Origin: JBPYFK01 sp051984675 | Lineage (GTDB): Bacteria; Actinomycetota; Actinomycetes; Mycobacteriales; Pseudonocardiaceae | NCBI GenBank assembly: GCA_051984675.1 | Contig: JBPYFK010000163.1 | Location: forward strand, 23,361 to 87,360 | Length of the DNA stretch: 64,000 nucleotides | Direction: 5' to 3' | In this document: positions 25,856-33,894 of the stretch, in pieces | Layout of the letters: each line of letters begins with the position of its first letter | Numbering within the stretch: the first letter of the stretch is position 1 | Translations under genes and position numbers: made by a program | Notes under the pieces: model-generated | Told to the model about the DNA's origin: nothing | The model's input: the letters and a program-made list of their open reading frames with translations, nothing else | Databases searched by the model: none

Positions 25856-25897
25856 GACCACCCGCCCGAGCAGCGGCGGCTCCGCGCCGGGGCAGAG

Positions 25898-26026
25898 TCA
25901 CGGAGACCGCTTGCCACGGCTGCCCAGGCCCTCCCACAAGTCGAGTAACACGGCGCTGACCCCCATGAGCAACAACACCGCAAGAGCAAGCCCGGTGCCG
26001 ACCATCGCCAGCGTGTGCACGATCAC
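25898..26026 (-). CDS. 42-aa membrane peptide
   Basis: GTG 26026 with GAGGAGG 7 nt upstream, so the ribosome site is strong. Residues 5-30 are hydrophobic (one long or two short helices), followed by W-E-G-L-G-S-R-G-K-R-S-P. It lies on the same strand as, and 238 bp beyond, the ABC ATPase gene. A regulatory or accessory membrane peptide is possible; function unknown. Confidence 0.6.
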   Translation of the reverse strand: MIVHTLAMVGTGLALAVLLLMGVSAVLLDLWEGLGSRGKRSP

Positions 26027-26264
26027 CGTGGCTACCTCCTCACGTTCCCGGCACTTCCGCCCTAAGAGAGTCGCTCCTGAGGTGGTCTCAACAAATCGGC
26101 CATGTGGCTGGTTCAGAGACCCGCCCCGTGCGTATTTCACGGAATCCACCGCGTCCCGCTAGGCCGTTCGGGTAACGACCGTCCACCACACGCACGCTGG
26201 CCGCCAGGGTCCTATGTCCCAGGGACCCTGTCCCAGAGACCTCTGGCTCGCCCCCACCGTCGCC

Positions 26265-26981
26265 TCATGTCGTCATCACTCCTCCGACGACCCGTCCGTC
26301 ACGGAGTCCGATCACGCGCCCGCATCGAGACGCGAGAGTCTGATCACGCGTCATCACAACCGTGGCGGCTCCGACTTCTGTCGCCGCTCTCAGCAGCGCC
26401 GTCATCGTTCCCGTGCCGCCATGGCGGTCCAAGGCACCGGTCGGCTCATCCGCGAAGAGCACCTTCGGATGTCGGGCAAGGGCACGCGCGATCGCTACCC
26501 GTTGACTTTCGGGGCTCGACAGGGCTGCCGGACTGCGTCGTCGTAGCCCCTCCAGCCCGAGCCGCCGCAGCCAGTCCTGGGCCTGCGCGATCGCGTCCTT
26601 CCTCCCATAGCCCGCCAGCAGCAGCGGCCGGGCCACGTTGTCTTCGACGGTCAGCTCGGCCACCAACAACCCGGTCTGCGTGACGCAACCGAACGTGTTC
26701 CGACGAAGTCGGGCGCGTTTGGCCTCGTCGAGCTGGTCGATCCGGTTTCCCGCGATCACCACCTGCCCCTCGTCTGGCGGCATGACTCCGCTGAGGAGAT
26801 AGAGCAGCGTCGTCTTCCCCGCACCGGATTGCCCCACGACGGCAAGCGTTTCACCGGCGTAAATCGTGATGTCGACCCCAGCGAGCACCTGTCGGTGTCC
26901 GTATCGCTTCGTCAGGCCGCTGCCGCTGACGAGCACACCGCCGCGGGTGGGCTGGCCAGGCTGTTCGGACTTCTCACTCAT
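26265..26981 (-). CDS. ABC transporter ATP-binding protein with degenerate signature motif
   Basis: 238 aa from ATG 26981, with a purine-rich GGGAGAAGGA before it; a longer start at 27071 would cross the operator region. Walker A G-Q-S-G-A-G-K-T-T, a Q-loop at V-T-Q-T-G, Walker B V-L-F-A-D-E-P and a D-loop are intact, and the overall form is MacB/LolD-like. The ABC signature, normally L-S-G-G-E/Q, reads L-S-S-P-E-S-Q. The H-loop His is not evident (V-M-T-R-D-Q). No permease gene is in the window. Divergent from a histidine kinase gene, as in peptide-antibiotic sensing modules. Confidence 0.82.
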   Translation of the reverse strand: MSEKSEQPGQPTRGGVLVSGSGLTKRYGHRQVLAGVDITIYAGETLAVVGQSGAGKTTLLYLLSGVMPPDEGQVVIAGNRIDQLDEAKRARLRRNTFGCVTQTGLLVAELTVEDNVARPLLLAGYGRKDAIAQAQDWLRRLGLEGLRRRSPAALSSPESQRVAIARALARHPKVLFADEPTGALDRHGGTGTMTALLRAATEVGAATVVMTRDQTLASRCGRVIGLRDGRVVGGVMTT

Positions 26982-27074
26982 TCCTTCTCCCTTCTCCGCC
27001 GGCGAACCTCGGATGGACTGGCAGGCTCTACCGGCCGAAATCGAGGTTGTCAGCGCAGAGAGCGGTCGCACCTC

Positions 27075-27120
27075 GGCCGATCGGCCATTTTGGACCGTGA
27101 AAAATCAGCCGATCGGCCAT
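27075..27120. promoter_or_regulatory. Two palindromic operator candidates 32 bp apart
   Basis: GCCGATCGGCCAT occurs at 27076-27088 and again at 27108-27120, start to start 32 bp (about three helical turns). The core GCCGATCGGC is a perfect palindrome, extended to 12 bp in the first copy (27075-27086). The sites lie in the 162-bp gap between the divergent ABC ATPase and kinase genes. Confidence 0.6.
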
Positions 27121-27143
27121 GAAGTCGGAACCTTTCGGCCAGG

Positions 27144-29063
27144 GTGCGAACCTTGCCAACGATCTACGGTCGTGCTGTGGCTCGATTGATCGCGGCGCGG
27201 AACGCCGCAACGCCCCCCGAAGCCGGCACCGCGACGCCGGAAGCGAAGCGCATCGCGGCCGTTTCGTGCTGGTACAACGCCTGCGAGTTCCTGCGCGAGC
27301 AATGGATCTTCGCGGCGTTGCTCGGGCTGGTGTGCTGCGGTGATGTCCTCACCACGATGTCGCGCGGCGGCTCCGCGCTGATCGTGTTCAGCCAGACCGG
27401 GATGTCTGCGCTGGCGGTGTTGGCGTGGCGATACCCCGTGATCTGCGCTCTCGCTGCCGCCGGCGCCATGAGCACGGCCACCTTCATGATGTGGCTCTGT
27501 GACGTAGTTCCGCATTCGTTGGGCGTCGCGTATGTCCTGCCCGCCGAAAACGCGGCAGCACTTCTGATCGTCTTCTATCTGTGCTGGAAAGCACCGCGTC
27601 GCAGAGCGATGGCCGCGACCTCCGTCCTGCTGCTGTCCTGCGTGCTGGTCGCCTTAGTACGGTCACGCATGGCAGTCGCCCATCTGCCTAGTGCAGGTCA
27701 GACATCGCTGACGAGATCGCTGGGCTTCGGCGCGCTCCAACTGTTCCTTGCGGCTGGGACCGGCATGTACTTGCGGGGCCGGTTGGAAGGCGAGCCGGAA
27801 ACTCGGGTGCAACGGCTCCTTCGCCGGCAATGGCCCGCGATGGCAATGCTGGCGGTGCTGCTGTTCGGGGACTTCGTGAGTGTTGGCGGCAGCTTGGCGC
27901 GAAATCTGGATCGACCGCTGAGTTGCCTGGCAATGGCCATCATCGCGGTCGTTGCTCCCGTCCGGTGGGCGCGGGCGGCGCAAGCCGGCGCCGGATGGCT
28001 CGCGGCCTCAGCGGTGCTGATGTCACTGCTGGGAGAGCAGCCCTACCACTTTGTGCTGCGCGGGATTCCGGTGACCGACATCGCGTCGGGCATGCTTCTC
28101 GTGGGCTATGCGACCCGATACGCGCAACCATCGGACGCGGCGCGAAGCACGACAGTTCTGGTGTGCTCGGCAGTGTTCGCGCTCCTCGTCATACCCGATC
28201 CAGTTCCGTTGTCCTTCCCGACACTGATCACATCGCTGATGTTCGGCGGACTCCTGCTCATTGTGTCGATCGGGAGCGGCATGTACTTGCGCGCGCGGGA
28301 CACGGAACGCGCGAAGTCCGTGCAGGCAGCGATCGAACGTGTCCAGCAGACCGAACGATTCGCGCTCGCCCGAGAACTGCACGACGTGGTCGCGCACCAC
28401 ATCAACGGGATCGTCGTCCAAGCGCAGGCCGCACAGGTGGTGGGCACGACGAATCCGCCGGCCGCGAGGCAGGCCCTGGGGCTCATCGCCTCCAGTGGGA
28501 CGGACGCGCTCGCGGCGATGCGCAAGCTTGTGGGAACCATGCGCGGTGTGTCCCAGCCTGGTGCTCAGCACATCAGCGAGCTTGCCAGCACCGATCTCGT
28601 CGCTGACCTTGAAGCCGTGGTCGCCCGCGTGAACCACCGAGCCACCAACGACGCGCGGCCATGGGTCGGCTTGACGGTCGACCTCGGCTGTGCAGTGCCG
28701 CAAGAGGTCGCTCGATCCGCACTGCGGCTGGTCCAGGAGTCCATCACGAATTCCCGAAAGCACGCGTCCGGCAGTACCGAAATCCAGGTGTCGGTGCGCA
28801 GAGTAGGCGGCGATCTTCACGTGCGCGTTCACGACGATGGCGTTGGAGCCAGACCTCGTACCAGCGGCTCCGGCGGCTACGGTCTGGTCGGCATGCGCGA
28901 GCGGGTCGAACTGCTCGGCGGGAGATTCGCGGCCGGTCCCGAAGAGGGCGTCGGCTGGCGAGTTGAAGCCTGGTTGCCGCTGGGTTCCGAGGCCAGCTCC
29001 AACGGGGCCAGCTCCAACGGGGTCAGCAGTAACAGGGCCAGCAGAAACGGAGAGCAGGCGTGA
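27144..29063 (+). CDS. Membrane sensor histidine kinase (HisKA_3 type)
   Basis: 639 aa. Two blocks of hydrophobic helices fill residues ~50-400, followed by the HisKA_3 dimerisation box L-A-R-E-L-H-D-V-V-A-H-H (phospho-acceptor His about 413). The HATPase end has V-H-D-D-G-V-G-A and G-G-Y-G-L-V-G-M-R-E-R. The GTG at 27144 has no clear ribosome site. The C-terminus is a serine/asparagine minisatellite tail. The stop overlaps the response-regulator start (GTGA), so the pair is translationally coupled. Signal unknown; the divergent ABC ATPase suggests envelope stress or an antimicrobial. Confidence 0.9.
   Translation: MRTLPTIYGRAVARLIAARNAATPPEAGTATPEAKRIAAVSCWYNACEFLREQWIFAALLGLVCCGDVLTTMSRGGSALIVFSQTGMSALAVLAWRYPVICALAAAGAMSTATFMMWLCDVVPHSLGVAYVLPAENAAALLIVFYLCWKAPRRRAMAATSVLLLSCVLVALVRSRMAVAHLPSAGQTSLTRSLGFGALQLFLAAGTGMYLRGRLEGEPETRVQRLLRRQWPAMAMLAVLLFGDFVSVGGSLARNLDRPLSCLAMAIIAVVAPVRWARAAQAGAGWLAASAVLMSLLGEQPYHFVLRGIPVTDIASGMLLVGYATRYAQPSDAARSTTVLVCSAVFALLVIPDPVPLSFPTLITSLMFGGLLLIVSIGSGMYLRARDTERAKSVQAAIERVQQTERFALARELHDVVAHHINGIVVQAQAAQVVGTTNPPAARQALGLIASSGTDALAAMRKLVGTMRGVSQPGAQHISELASTDLVADLEAVVARVNHRATNDARPWVGLTVDLGCAVPQEVARSALRLVQESITNSRKHASGSTEIQVSVRRVGGDLHVRVHDDGVGARPRTSGSGGYGLVGMRERVELLGGRFAAGPEEGVGWRVEAWLPLGSEASSNGASSNGVSSNRASRNGEQA
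28991..29050. repeat. 15-bp minisatellite at the 3' end of the kinase gene
   Basis: Four units of 15 bp: 28991-29005 and 29006-29020 are identical, 29021-29035 and 29036-29050 are diverged. They encode A-S-S-N-G, A-S-S-N-G, V-S-S-N-R, A-S-R-N-G. Confidence 0.85.
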
Positions 29064-29719
29064 TCCGAGTGCTGATCGCCGATGACCAGGAGATGGTGCG
29101 CGCAGGATTCCGCATGATCTTGGAAGCCCAGGACGGCATCGACGTGATTGATGACGTGGCCAATGGTGTCGATGCGGTCCGTGTGGCCTGGGAGAAACGA
29201 CCCGACGTCTGTCTGATGGACATCCGTATGCCGGGAATCGACGGCCTGGAAGCGACGAAGAAGCTGGCCGGTCCACACGTGACGAATCCGACCAAGGTCG
29301 TCGTGGTGACCACCTTCGATCTGGACGAGTACGTCGAGGCGGCGCTGTGCAATGGCGCCAGCGGTTTCCTTCTCAAAGACGCTGGACCTGCTCTCCTCGT
29401 GGAGGCGATCCATGCCGCAGTGCGAGGTGATGCCCTGGTGTCCCCGCAGATTACGGTGCGTCTTCTCCAGCACTTCGCAGCAGCACATCGGGGTACGAGA
29501 CCGGCGGCCACGGAACCGTTCGAGGCGTTGACCGAACGCGAAGTGGCCGTGGTGAAAGCCGTTGCCGATGGGCTGACCAACGGCGAGATCAGTGCGCAGC
29601 TGTTCATGTCGCTGTCCTCGGTGAAGAGCCACCTGGCGTCGGTCCAGGCGAAACTGAATGCGCGCAACCGGGTCGAGACCGCCGCGTGGGCGTGGCGCAG
29701 CGGGCTGATGGACGTTTGA
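29060..29719 (+). CDS. NarL/LuxR-type response regulator
   Basis: 219 aa. Receiver domain with acidic D-D-Q pocket (8-10), phospho-acceptor D54 in C-L-M-D-I-R-M-P-G, the conserved T in V-V-T-T-F-D and K in F-L-L-K-D-A. The C-terminal LuxR helix-turn-helix contains L-T-E-R-E-V-A-V-V and S-L-S-S-V-K-S-H-L. GTG 29060 overlaps the kinase TGA (GTGA). It is the best candidate to bind the palindrome pair at 27075-27120. Confidence 0.93.
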   Translation: MIRVLIADDQEMVRAGFRMILEAQDGIDVIDDVANGVDAVRVAWEKRPDVCLMDIRMPGIDGLEATKKLAGPHVTNPTKVVVVTTFDLDEYVEAALCNGASGFLLKDAGPALLVEAIHAAVRGDALVSPQITVRLLQHFAAAHRGTRPAATEPFEALTEREVAVVKAVADGLTNGEISAQLFMSLSSVKSHLASVQAKLNARNRVETAAWAWRSGLMDV

Positions 29720-29765
29720 CTCCAACGTCGGAAGCGTTCCGAGTGCGTCAGGCAGAATGCGAGCC

Positions 29766-31100
29766 ATGACCATTGCGCTACGCCTGCACGCACCGGTCGT
29801 GCTGCCGTGTGATCCGACGTGTTCGGTGCTCCGGGATGCCGTGGTGGACATCGATGAGTCCGGTCGGATCTCGCACTGTGGTCCGCTGGTGTCGGCCCCG
29901 GCCCTTCCCGAGGGGGCGCGTCGTCAGGACTACCCCGGAATCCTGCTGCCTGGCCTGGTCAACGCGCATGCGCACAGCCCGATGACGGTGCTTCGCGGGA
30001 TGGGTGGTGGCCTTCCCTTGCTGCGGTGGTTGACCGAGGTGATCTGGCCAGCCGAGGGGCGCCTGCGCTATTCCGACGTGCGCACGGGCATGGAGCTGGG
30101 CTGCGTGGAAATGCTGCGCGCCGGCGTGACGACCAGCGCGGAGATGTACTTCCCTGCCGAGGCTGTGGTCGAGGGAGTGCTCGCGGTCGGATCGCGAGTG
30201 GTGCTGACCCCAGGAGTGATCGTCGCGCCGGAGCTGAACAGCAAGCTGGGTACCTGGCAGCAGATGATCGAGGCGATCAGCCGGTGGATCGACGCGGATG
30301 GCATCCGGTTCGGGCCGGCGGAACGCGTCGAACTGGGTTACGGACCGCATTCGGCCTACACGCTTCCCACCGAGGCGTTGCAGGTGATCGGCGAGTCCGC
30401 GCAGCAACGCGGTGCGCTTGTGCAGATTCACGTCGCGGAGTCCGAGCATGAGGATGTCGAACTCCGTGAGCAGCACGGATCAGTTCCGCTGATGCTGGCA
30501 AAGCTCGGGGTACTGGACGGCCGGGTGTTGGCGGCGCACGCGGTGCACCTTTCCGACGAGGACATCGAGGTGTTCGAGCGGCACGGTGTCGGGGTGGCGC
30601 ACTGCCCGGGTTCCAACGCGAAGCTGGCCTCGGGAACGGCGAGACTGGTCGACATCCTGGCCGCCGGTGTTGCGGTGGGCCTGGGTACCGACGGGCCGTC
30701 GAGTAACGACGATCTGGACCTGTGGGAAGAAGTCCAGTTGGCCGGCCTACTCGCACGTCTGTCTACAAAGGACGCTACGGCGTTCCCGGCGAGCGCGGCC
30801 TTGCTGGCGGCGACCCGCAACGGCGCAGCCGCGATGCGGCGCGAAGACATCGGCGCGTTGGAGTCTGGGCGCTGGGCCGACGTGATCCATTTGGATGTCG
30901 ACAACCCGGCGTTCGCCACGGGCCTGGACGCACCCGACGACCAGGTGCTGGCCAACGTCGTGTGGGCTGCCGGCTCGCGGTGTGTCCGCGACGTGTGGGT
31001 GGCCGGAGAACAGGTCCTTCAGGATCGCGAGCCGACCCGGGTAGACCGTCGTGAGGTGCAGTCCGCAGCTCATTCCGCCGCCGTGCACGTGCGGTCGTGA
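29766..31100 (+). CDS. Amidohydrolase-family deaminase (SAH/MTA deaminase-like)
   Basis: 444 aa from ATG 29766; CAGAAT 7 nt upstream and no ribosome site fit a leaderless start. Metal-site motifs: N-A-H-A-H-S (H-x-H), the first-shell His in V-Q-I-H-V-A-E, A-A-H-A-V-H-L (His) and G-T-D-G-P-S-S-N (Asp). The TIM-barrel layout and motif wording resemble SAH/MTA deaminase and related TRZ/ATZ chlorohydrolase enzymes acting on purine-like rings. Substrate uncertain. It follows the two-component genes in the same orientation after a 46-bp gap. Confidence 0.87.
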   Translation: MTIALRLHAPVVLPCDPTCSVLRDAVVDIDESGRISHCGPLVSAPALPEGARRQDYPGILLPGLVNAHAHSPMTVLRGMGGGLPLLRWLTEVIWPAEGRLRYSDVRTGMELGCVEMLRAGVTTSAEMYFPAEAVVEGVLAVGSRVVLTPGVIVAPELNSKLGTWQQMIEAISRWIDADGIRFGPAERVELGYGPHSAYTLPTEALQVIGESAQQRGALVQIHVAESEHEDVELREQHGSVPLMLAKLGVLDGRVLAAHAVHLSDEDIEVFERHGVGVAHCPGSNAKLASGTARLVDILAAGVAVGLGTDGPSSNDDLDLWEEVQLAGLLARLSTKDATAFPASAALLAATRNGAAAMRREDIGALESGRWADVIHLDVDNPAFATGLDAPDDQVLANVVWAAGSRCVRDVWVAGEQVLQDREPTRVDRREVQSAAHSAAVHVRS

Positions 31101-31102
31101 CA

Positions 31103-31121
31103 CACCGCGCGGTATGCGGTG
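31103..31121. terminator. Short hairpin between convergent genes
   Basis: CACCGC (31103-31108) pairs with GCGGTG (31116-31121) across 7 nt, between the amidohydrolase and SDR stop codons. Confidence 0.45.
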
Positions 31122-31141
31122 CACACGCCCGCCCCGCTCGA

Positions 31142-31828
31142 TTAGGCGTTCGGGCGAATCACGACCTCGGTGAGGTGCGCGTCCGAAGGCGCGCGAACAG
31201 CGGAGAGGACCGTTTCCGCGACCGATTCCGCGCGTAGATAACGCTCGGGTTCGAAGGCACCCCCTTCGGCTGCGCGCACGCCACGCTGCATGTCGGTACC
31301 TGTGCGCCCGGGGAACACCGACGTGACACGGATTCCACTGGAGGCTTCCTCCGCGCGAAGCACGTCCGCGTACGCGCGCAGCGCGAACTTGCTCGCCGCG
31401 TACGAGCCCCAGTTCGGCCTCGCGGAGAGCCCGGCACCGGAGTTGATCAACACGACGTGCCCTTCGGCCGCGCGCAGCGCGGGCAAGAGAAGTCGGGTCA
31501 GCTCGGCCACGGCGACCACGTTGAGTTCGAACGTCCGTTGCCACGCATCGGCCCGCGTTTCCGAGACCGGGCCAAGCTCGACCATCCCAGCGCTGTGCAC
31601 GAGGATGTCCAGCCGGTCGATGCCGGACACGGCTCGGGCGAGTTCCTCGTAGTCCGTCACGTCGGCCGTCCAGGGCCGGGAACCGGGCAACTCGCCGGTC
31701 AGTGTTTGCAGGGCCGCGCTGTCGCGACCGCCGAGCAGCACGTCATGCGTGTCCGAAAGCGAGCGGGCAATGGCCGCTCCGATGCCTCGCGAAGCACCGG
31801 TGACCAGCGCGGTCGGTCGAGAAGCCAT
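31142..31828 (-). CDS. Short-chain dehydrogenase/reductase
   Basis: 228 aa from ATG 31828 (M-A-S-R-P-T-A-L-V-T-G); a longer frame upstream would overlap the end of the MFS gene. The cofactor motif is T-G-A-S-R-G-I-G near residue 11. The N-A-G-like segment is H-S-A-G, and the catalytic set is S (N-S-G-A) with Y-A-A-S-K. A classical SDR using NAD(P)H; substrate unknown. It follows the MFS gene by 58 bp on the same strand, so the two probably form an operon. Confidence 0.92.
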   Translation of the reverse strand: MASRPTALVTGASRGIGAAIARSLSDTHDVLLGGRDSAALQTLTGELPGSRPWTADVTDYEELARAVSGIDRLDILVHSAGMVELGPVSETRADAWQRTFELNVVAVAELTRLLLPALRAAEGHVVLINSGAGLSARPNWGSYAASKFALRAYADVLRAEEASSGIRVTSVFPGRTGTDMQRGVRAAEGGAFEPERYLRAESVAETVLSAVRAPSDAHLTEVVIRPNA

Positions 31829-31886
31829 AGATCGACGATATCCGCGTGGGAGCATTGGCGGACAACCGCCCCGGGCGGCGACGGAG

Positions 31887-33104
31887 TCAGAACTCTTCGC
31901 CGACCGCAACCGCTTCCGCGGGGACCTCGTGGCTATCCGGCGCACGGCGGGCGCTGAGCAGGAGTGCCGAGATCACGCACAACACCGCACCCACGGCGAA
32001 CGGCGCCCGTGGCGATCCCAGCCACTCCGCGACATAGCTGACGAGGGTGGCCGCAGCGGCTCCGCCGAGCCAGCGGCAGAAGTTGTATCCGGCGCTGGCG
32101 ACCGGCCGGGGAACGGGGCTGACGCTCATCGCGGTTCCGGTGAACAGCGTGTTCAGCACCCCGGAGGCGACGCCGCTGAGGATGACGGCCACCACGACGA
32201 GGGGCTTGGAGCCGAGGGCGGCGAGGATTAGGACGGCTGCGTAGAACAAGACCGCGAGCGTCGTGCCACCGCGTTCGCCGAACCGCGCGGCGATCCGGGG
32301 CGCCAGGAACACGCCGGCCAGCGCGACACAGACACCCCATCCGAAGAACACGCCACCGACCGCCAACGCACCGAACTGGAGGACGAACGGCGACCACGCC
32401 AGCACCACGAAGAACGCCGCCGTGTAGAAGGCCGAGCCCAGCGAGGTGCGGAGCAGGCCGCTGTGCCGCAGGGCGCGTAGCGGGTCGAGCACGCCGATCG
32501 GTTCACGGGGGCCCGCTCCCGCGTCGCTGGGGAGGAAGACGCTGGAGGCGATCAGCGCGATACCCATCAAGAGGCACGTTCCGGCGAAAGGGCCGCGCCA
32601 GGAGATGCTGCCAAGCGCTGCGCCGAGCAGCGGGCCGGTGGCCAGGCCGATGCCCAACGCGGCCTCGTAGAGCAGGATCGCGGCCTGCTGGCCGCCGCTG
32701 GCAGCGCCGACGATCACGGACAGTGCGGTGGCGATGAAGAACGCGTTACCCAGGCCCCAGATCGCGCGCAGCCCGACGAGAGTCCCGATCGATCCGGCCA
32801 GTGAGCACGCGAGGGTGGCCAGCACGATCAGGACCAGCCCGATCACCAGCGTGCGCTTCGGTCCGAACTTGGCGGCGCAGTAGCCGGTGATCAGCATGGC
32901 GACCACCTGCACGCCCAGGTACGACGAGAAGAGCAGGGTGACCTGGTTGGCGCCGGCGTGCAGCGCCTGTGCGATCGACAGCATGATCGGGTCGACCAGG
33001 CCGATCCCCATAAAGGCGATGACCGCGGCGAACGCCGTGATCCACACCGCCTTGGGCTGGCCCTTGAACACGTCCAGCAGCCGGGTGTCCTGCGAACCGC
33101 TCAT
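31887..33104 (-). CDS. Major facilitator superfamily exporter
   Basis: 405 aa with about 12 hydrophobic helices. The motif-A-like loop after TM2 is G-Y-C-A-A-K-F-G-P-K-R. Motif C-like glycines occur in TM5 (G-I-G-L-A-T-G-P-L-L-G-A), which points to a drug/metabolite:H+ antiporter of the DHA1 type. The C-terminal tail is acidic. Start ATG 33104 has only a distant purine-rich stretch. An inverted repeat upstream (33146-33158) is a likely operator. Confidence 0.9.
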   Translation of the reverse strand: MSGSQDTRLLDVFKGQPKAVWITAFAAVIAFMGIGLVDPIMLSIAQALHAGANQVTLLFSSYLGVQVVAMLITGYCAAKFGPKRTLVIGLVLIVLATLACSLAGSIGTLVGLRAIWGLGNAFFIATALSVIVGAASGGQQAAILLYEAALGIGLATGPLLGAALGSISWRGPFAGTCLLMGIALIASSVFLPSDAGAGPREPIGVLDPLRALRHSGLLRTSLGSAFYTAAFFVVLAWSPFVLQFGALAVGGVFFGWGVCVALAGVFLAPRIAARFGERGGTTLAVLFYAAVLILAALGSKPLVVVAVILSGVASGVLNTLFTGTAMSVSPVPRPVASAGYNFCRWLGGAAAATLVSYVAEWLGSPRAPFAVGAVLCVISALLLSARRAPDSHEVPAEAVAVGEEF

Positions 33105-33145
33105 TGCTACCGCTGCCTCTCGTCACTCACACCAGAAGAGCTTCG

Positions 33146-33158
33146 TTAGCCATGCTAA
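33146..33158. promoter_or_regulatory. Candidate operator of the MFS-SDR operon
   Basis: TTAGC-CAT-GCTAA is a perfect 5-bp inverted repeat in AT-rich DNA, 42 bp upstream of the MFS start. On the minus strand it overlaps TAGCAT, a possible -10. No regulator gene is adjacent. Confidence 0.4.
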
Positions 33159-33209
33159 TTAAACCCCCCGGTGTCTTCCAGTGAAGATGAGGAGATTCAC
33201 GTCGGCGAC

Positions 33210-33215
33210 TACGAT
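33210..33215 (+). promoter_or_regulatory. Predicted -10 of a leaderless promoter (HAD gene)
   Basis: TACGAT ends 7 nt before GTG 33223, the same -10 and spacing as for the M20 peptidase gene at 6953-6966. Confidence 0.55.
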
Positions 33216-33222
33216 CGACCCC

Positions 33223-33891
33223 GTGCGACTTCGTGCGGTGATCTTCGATCTGGATGGTGTCCTGGTCGACTCCGAACAGCTGTGGGACCAGATCCGCCGC
33301 GACGTCGTCGCGGAGCACGGCGGGCAGTGGGCAGCGGGCGCTACCGAAGCGATGCTGGGCATGAGCACGCCCGAGTGGTCCGACTACCTGGTACGACAGC
33401 TGGGCGCACGCCTAACGCCGGACCAGGCCGCCGCCTCCGTGATCGAGCGGATGGCGCAGTGCTACGCGCAAGCACCTCCCCTCCTCCCGCACGCCACGGA
33501 CACCGTCCGGGAGGTTGCCGCAACGTTCCCGGTCGCCATCGCCAGTTCCGCACCACCGCAGATCCTGCGAGCGTTCCTCCAGGTCACCAAACTCGACAGC
33601 AGCGTGTCCCATACCGTTTCCAGCGAGGAGGTCGGCGCCGGCAAACCCGCGCCGGACGTCTACCTGGAGGCGGCCCAGCGTCTCGCGGTCCCCGCCACCG
33701 CATGCGCGGCGATCGAGGACTCCAGCAACGGACTACGCGCGGCGGCGGCCGCGGGAACGACCGTTCTGGCACTGCCGAACGCCCACTTCCCGCCGGCCGA
33801 CGACGCCCTCGCCCACGCGCACCGCGTGCTCAGCACTCTCGTCGAGCTCCCCGCCACTCTCCAAGAACTCGACGAGGCGCTGAGCCGGTGA
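33223..33891 (+). CDS. HAD hydrolase, beta-phosphoglucomutase-like
   Basis: 222 aa. GTG 33223 is preferred over GTG 33181 because of the -10 at 33210 and because residue 1 then lies just before motif I (V-I-F-D-L-D-G-V-L-V-D-S). Motif II is I-A-S-S-A-P-P, the Lys motif G-A-G-K-P-A-P-D-V-Y, motif IV I-E-D-S-S-N-G. The D-G-V-L-V-D-S-E wording is typical of beta-phosphoglucomutase/phosphatase-like subfamily enzymes with a small helical cap. Substrate probably a phosphosugar. Convergent with the next gene (3-bp gap). Confidence 0.9.
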   Translation: MRLRAVIFDLDGVLVDSEQLWDQIRRDVVAEHGGQWAAGATEAMLGMSTPEWSDYLVRQLGARLTPDQAAASVIERMAQCYAQAPPLLPHATDTVREVAATFPVAIASSAPPQILRAFLQVTKLDSSVSHTVSSEEVGAGKPAPDVYLEAAQRLAVPATACAAIEDSSNGLRAAAAAGTTVLALPNAHFPPADDALAHAHRVLSTLVELPATLQELDEALSR

Positions 33892-33894
33892 GGT

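Noticed and set aside
25730..25929. Frameshift at the 3' end of the NOS-like gene
   Set aside because: Other frames give only a faint F-H-G-H similarity to the NOS C-terminus, not a convincing continuation; left as divergence with a note.
24531..29719. Mobile genomic island
   Set aside because: The NOS-like, ABC and two-component genes look accessory and the flanks are AT-richer, but no integrase, transposase, tRNA or flanking repeat was seen.
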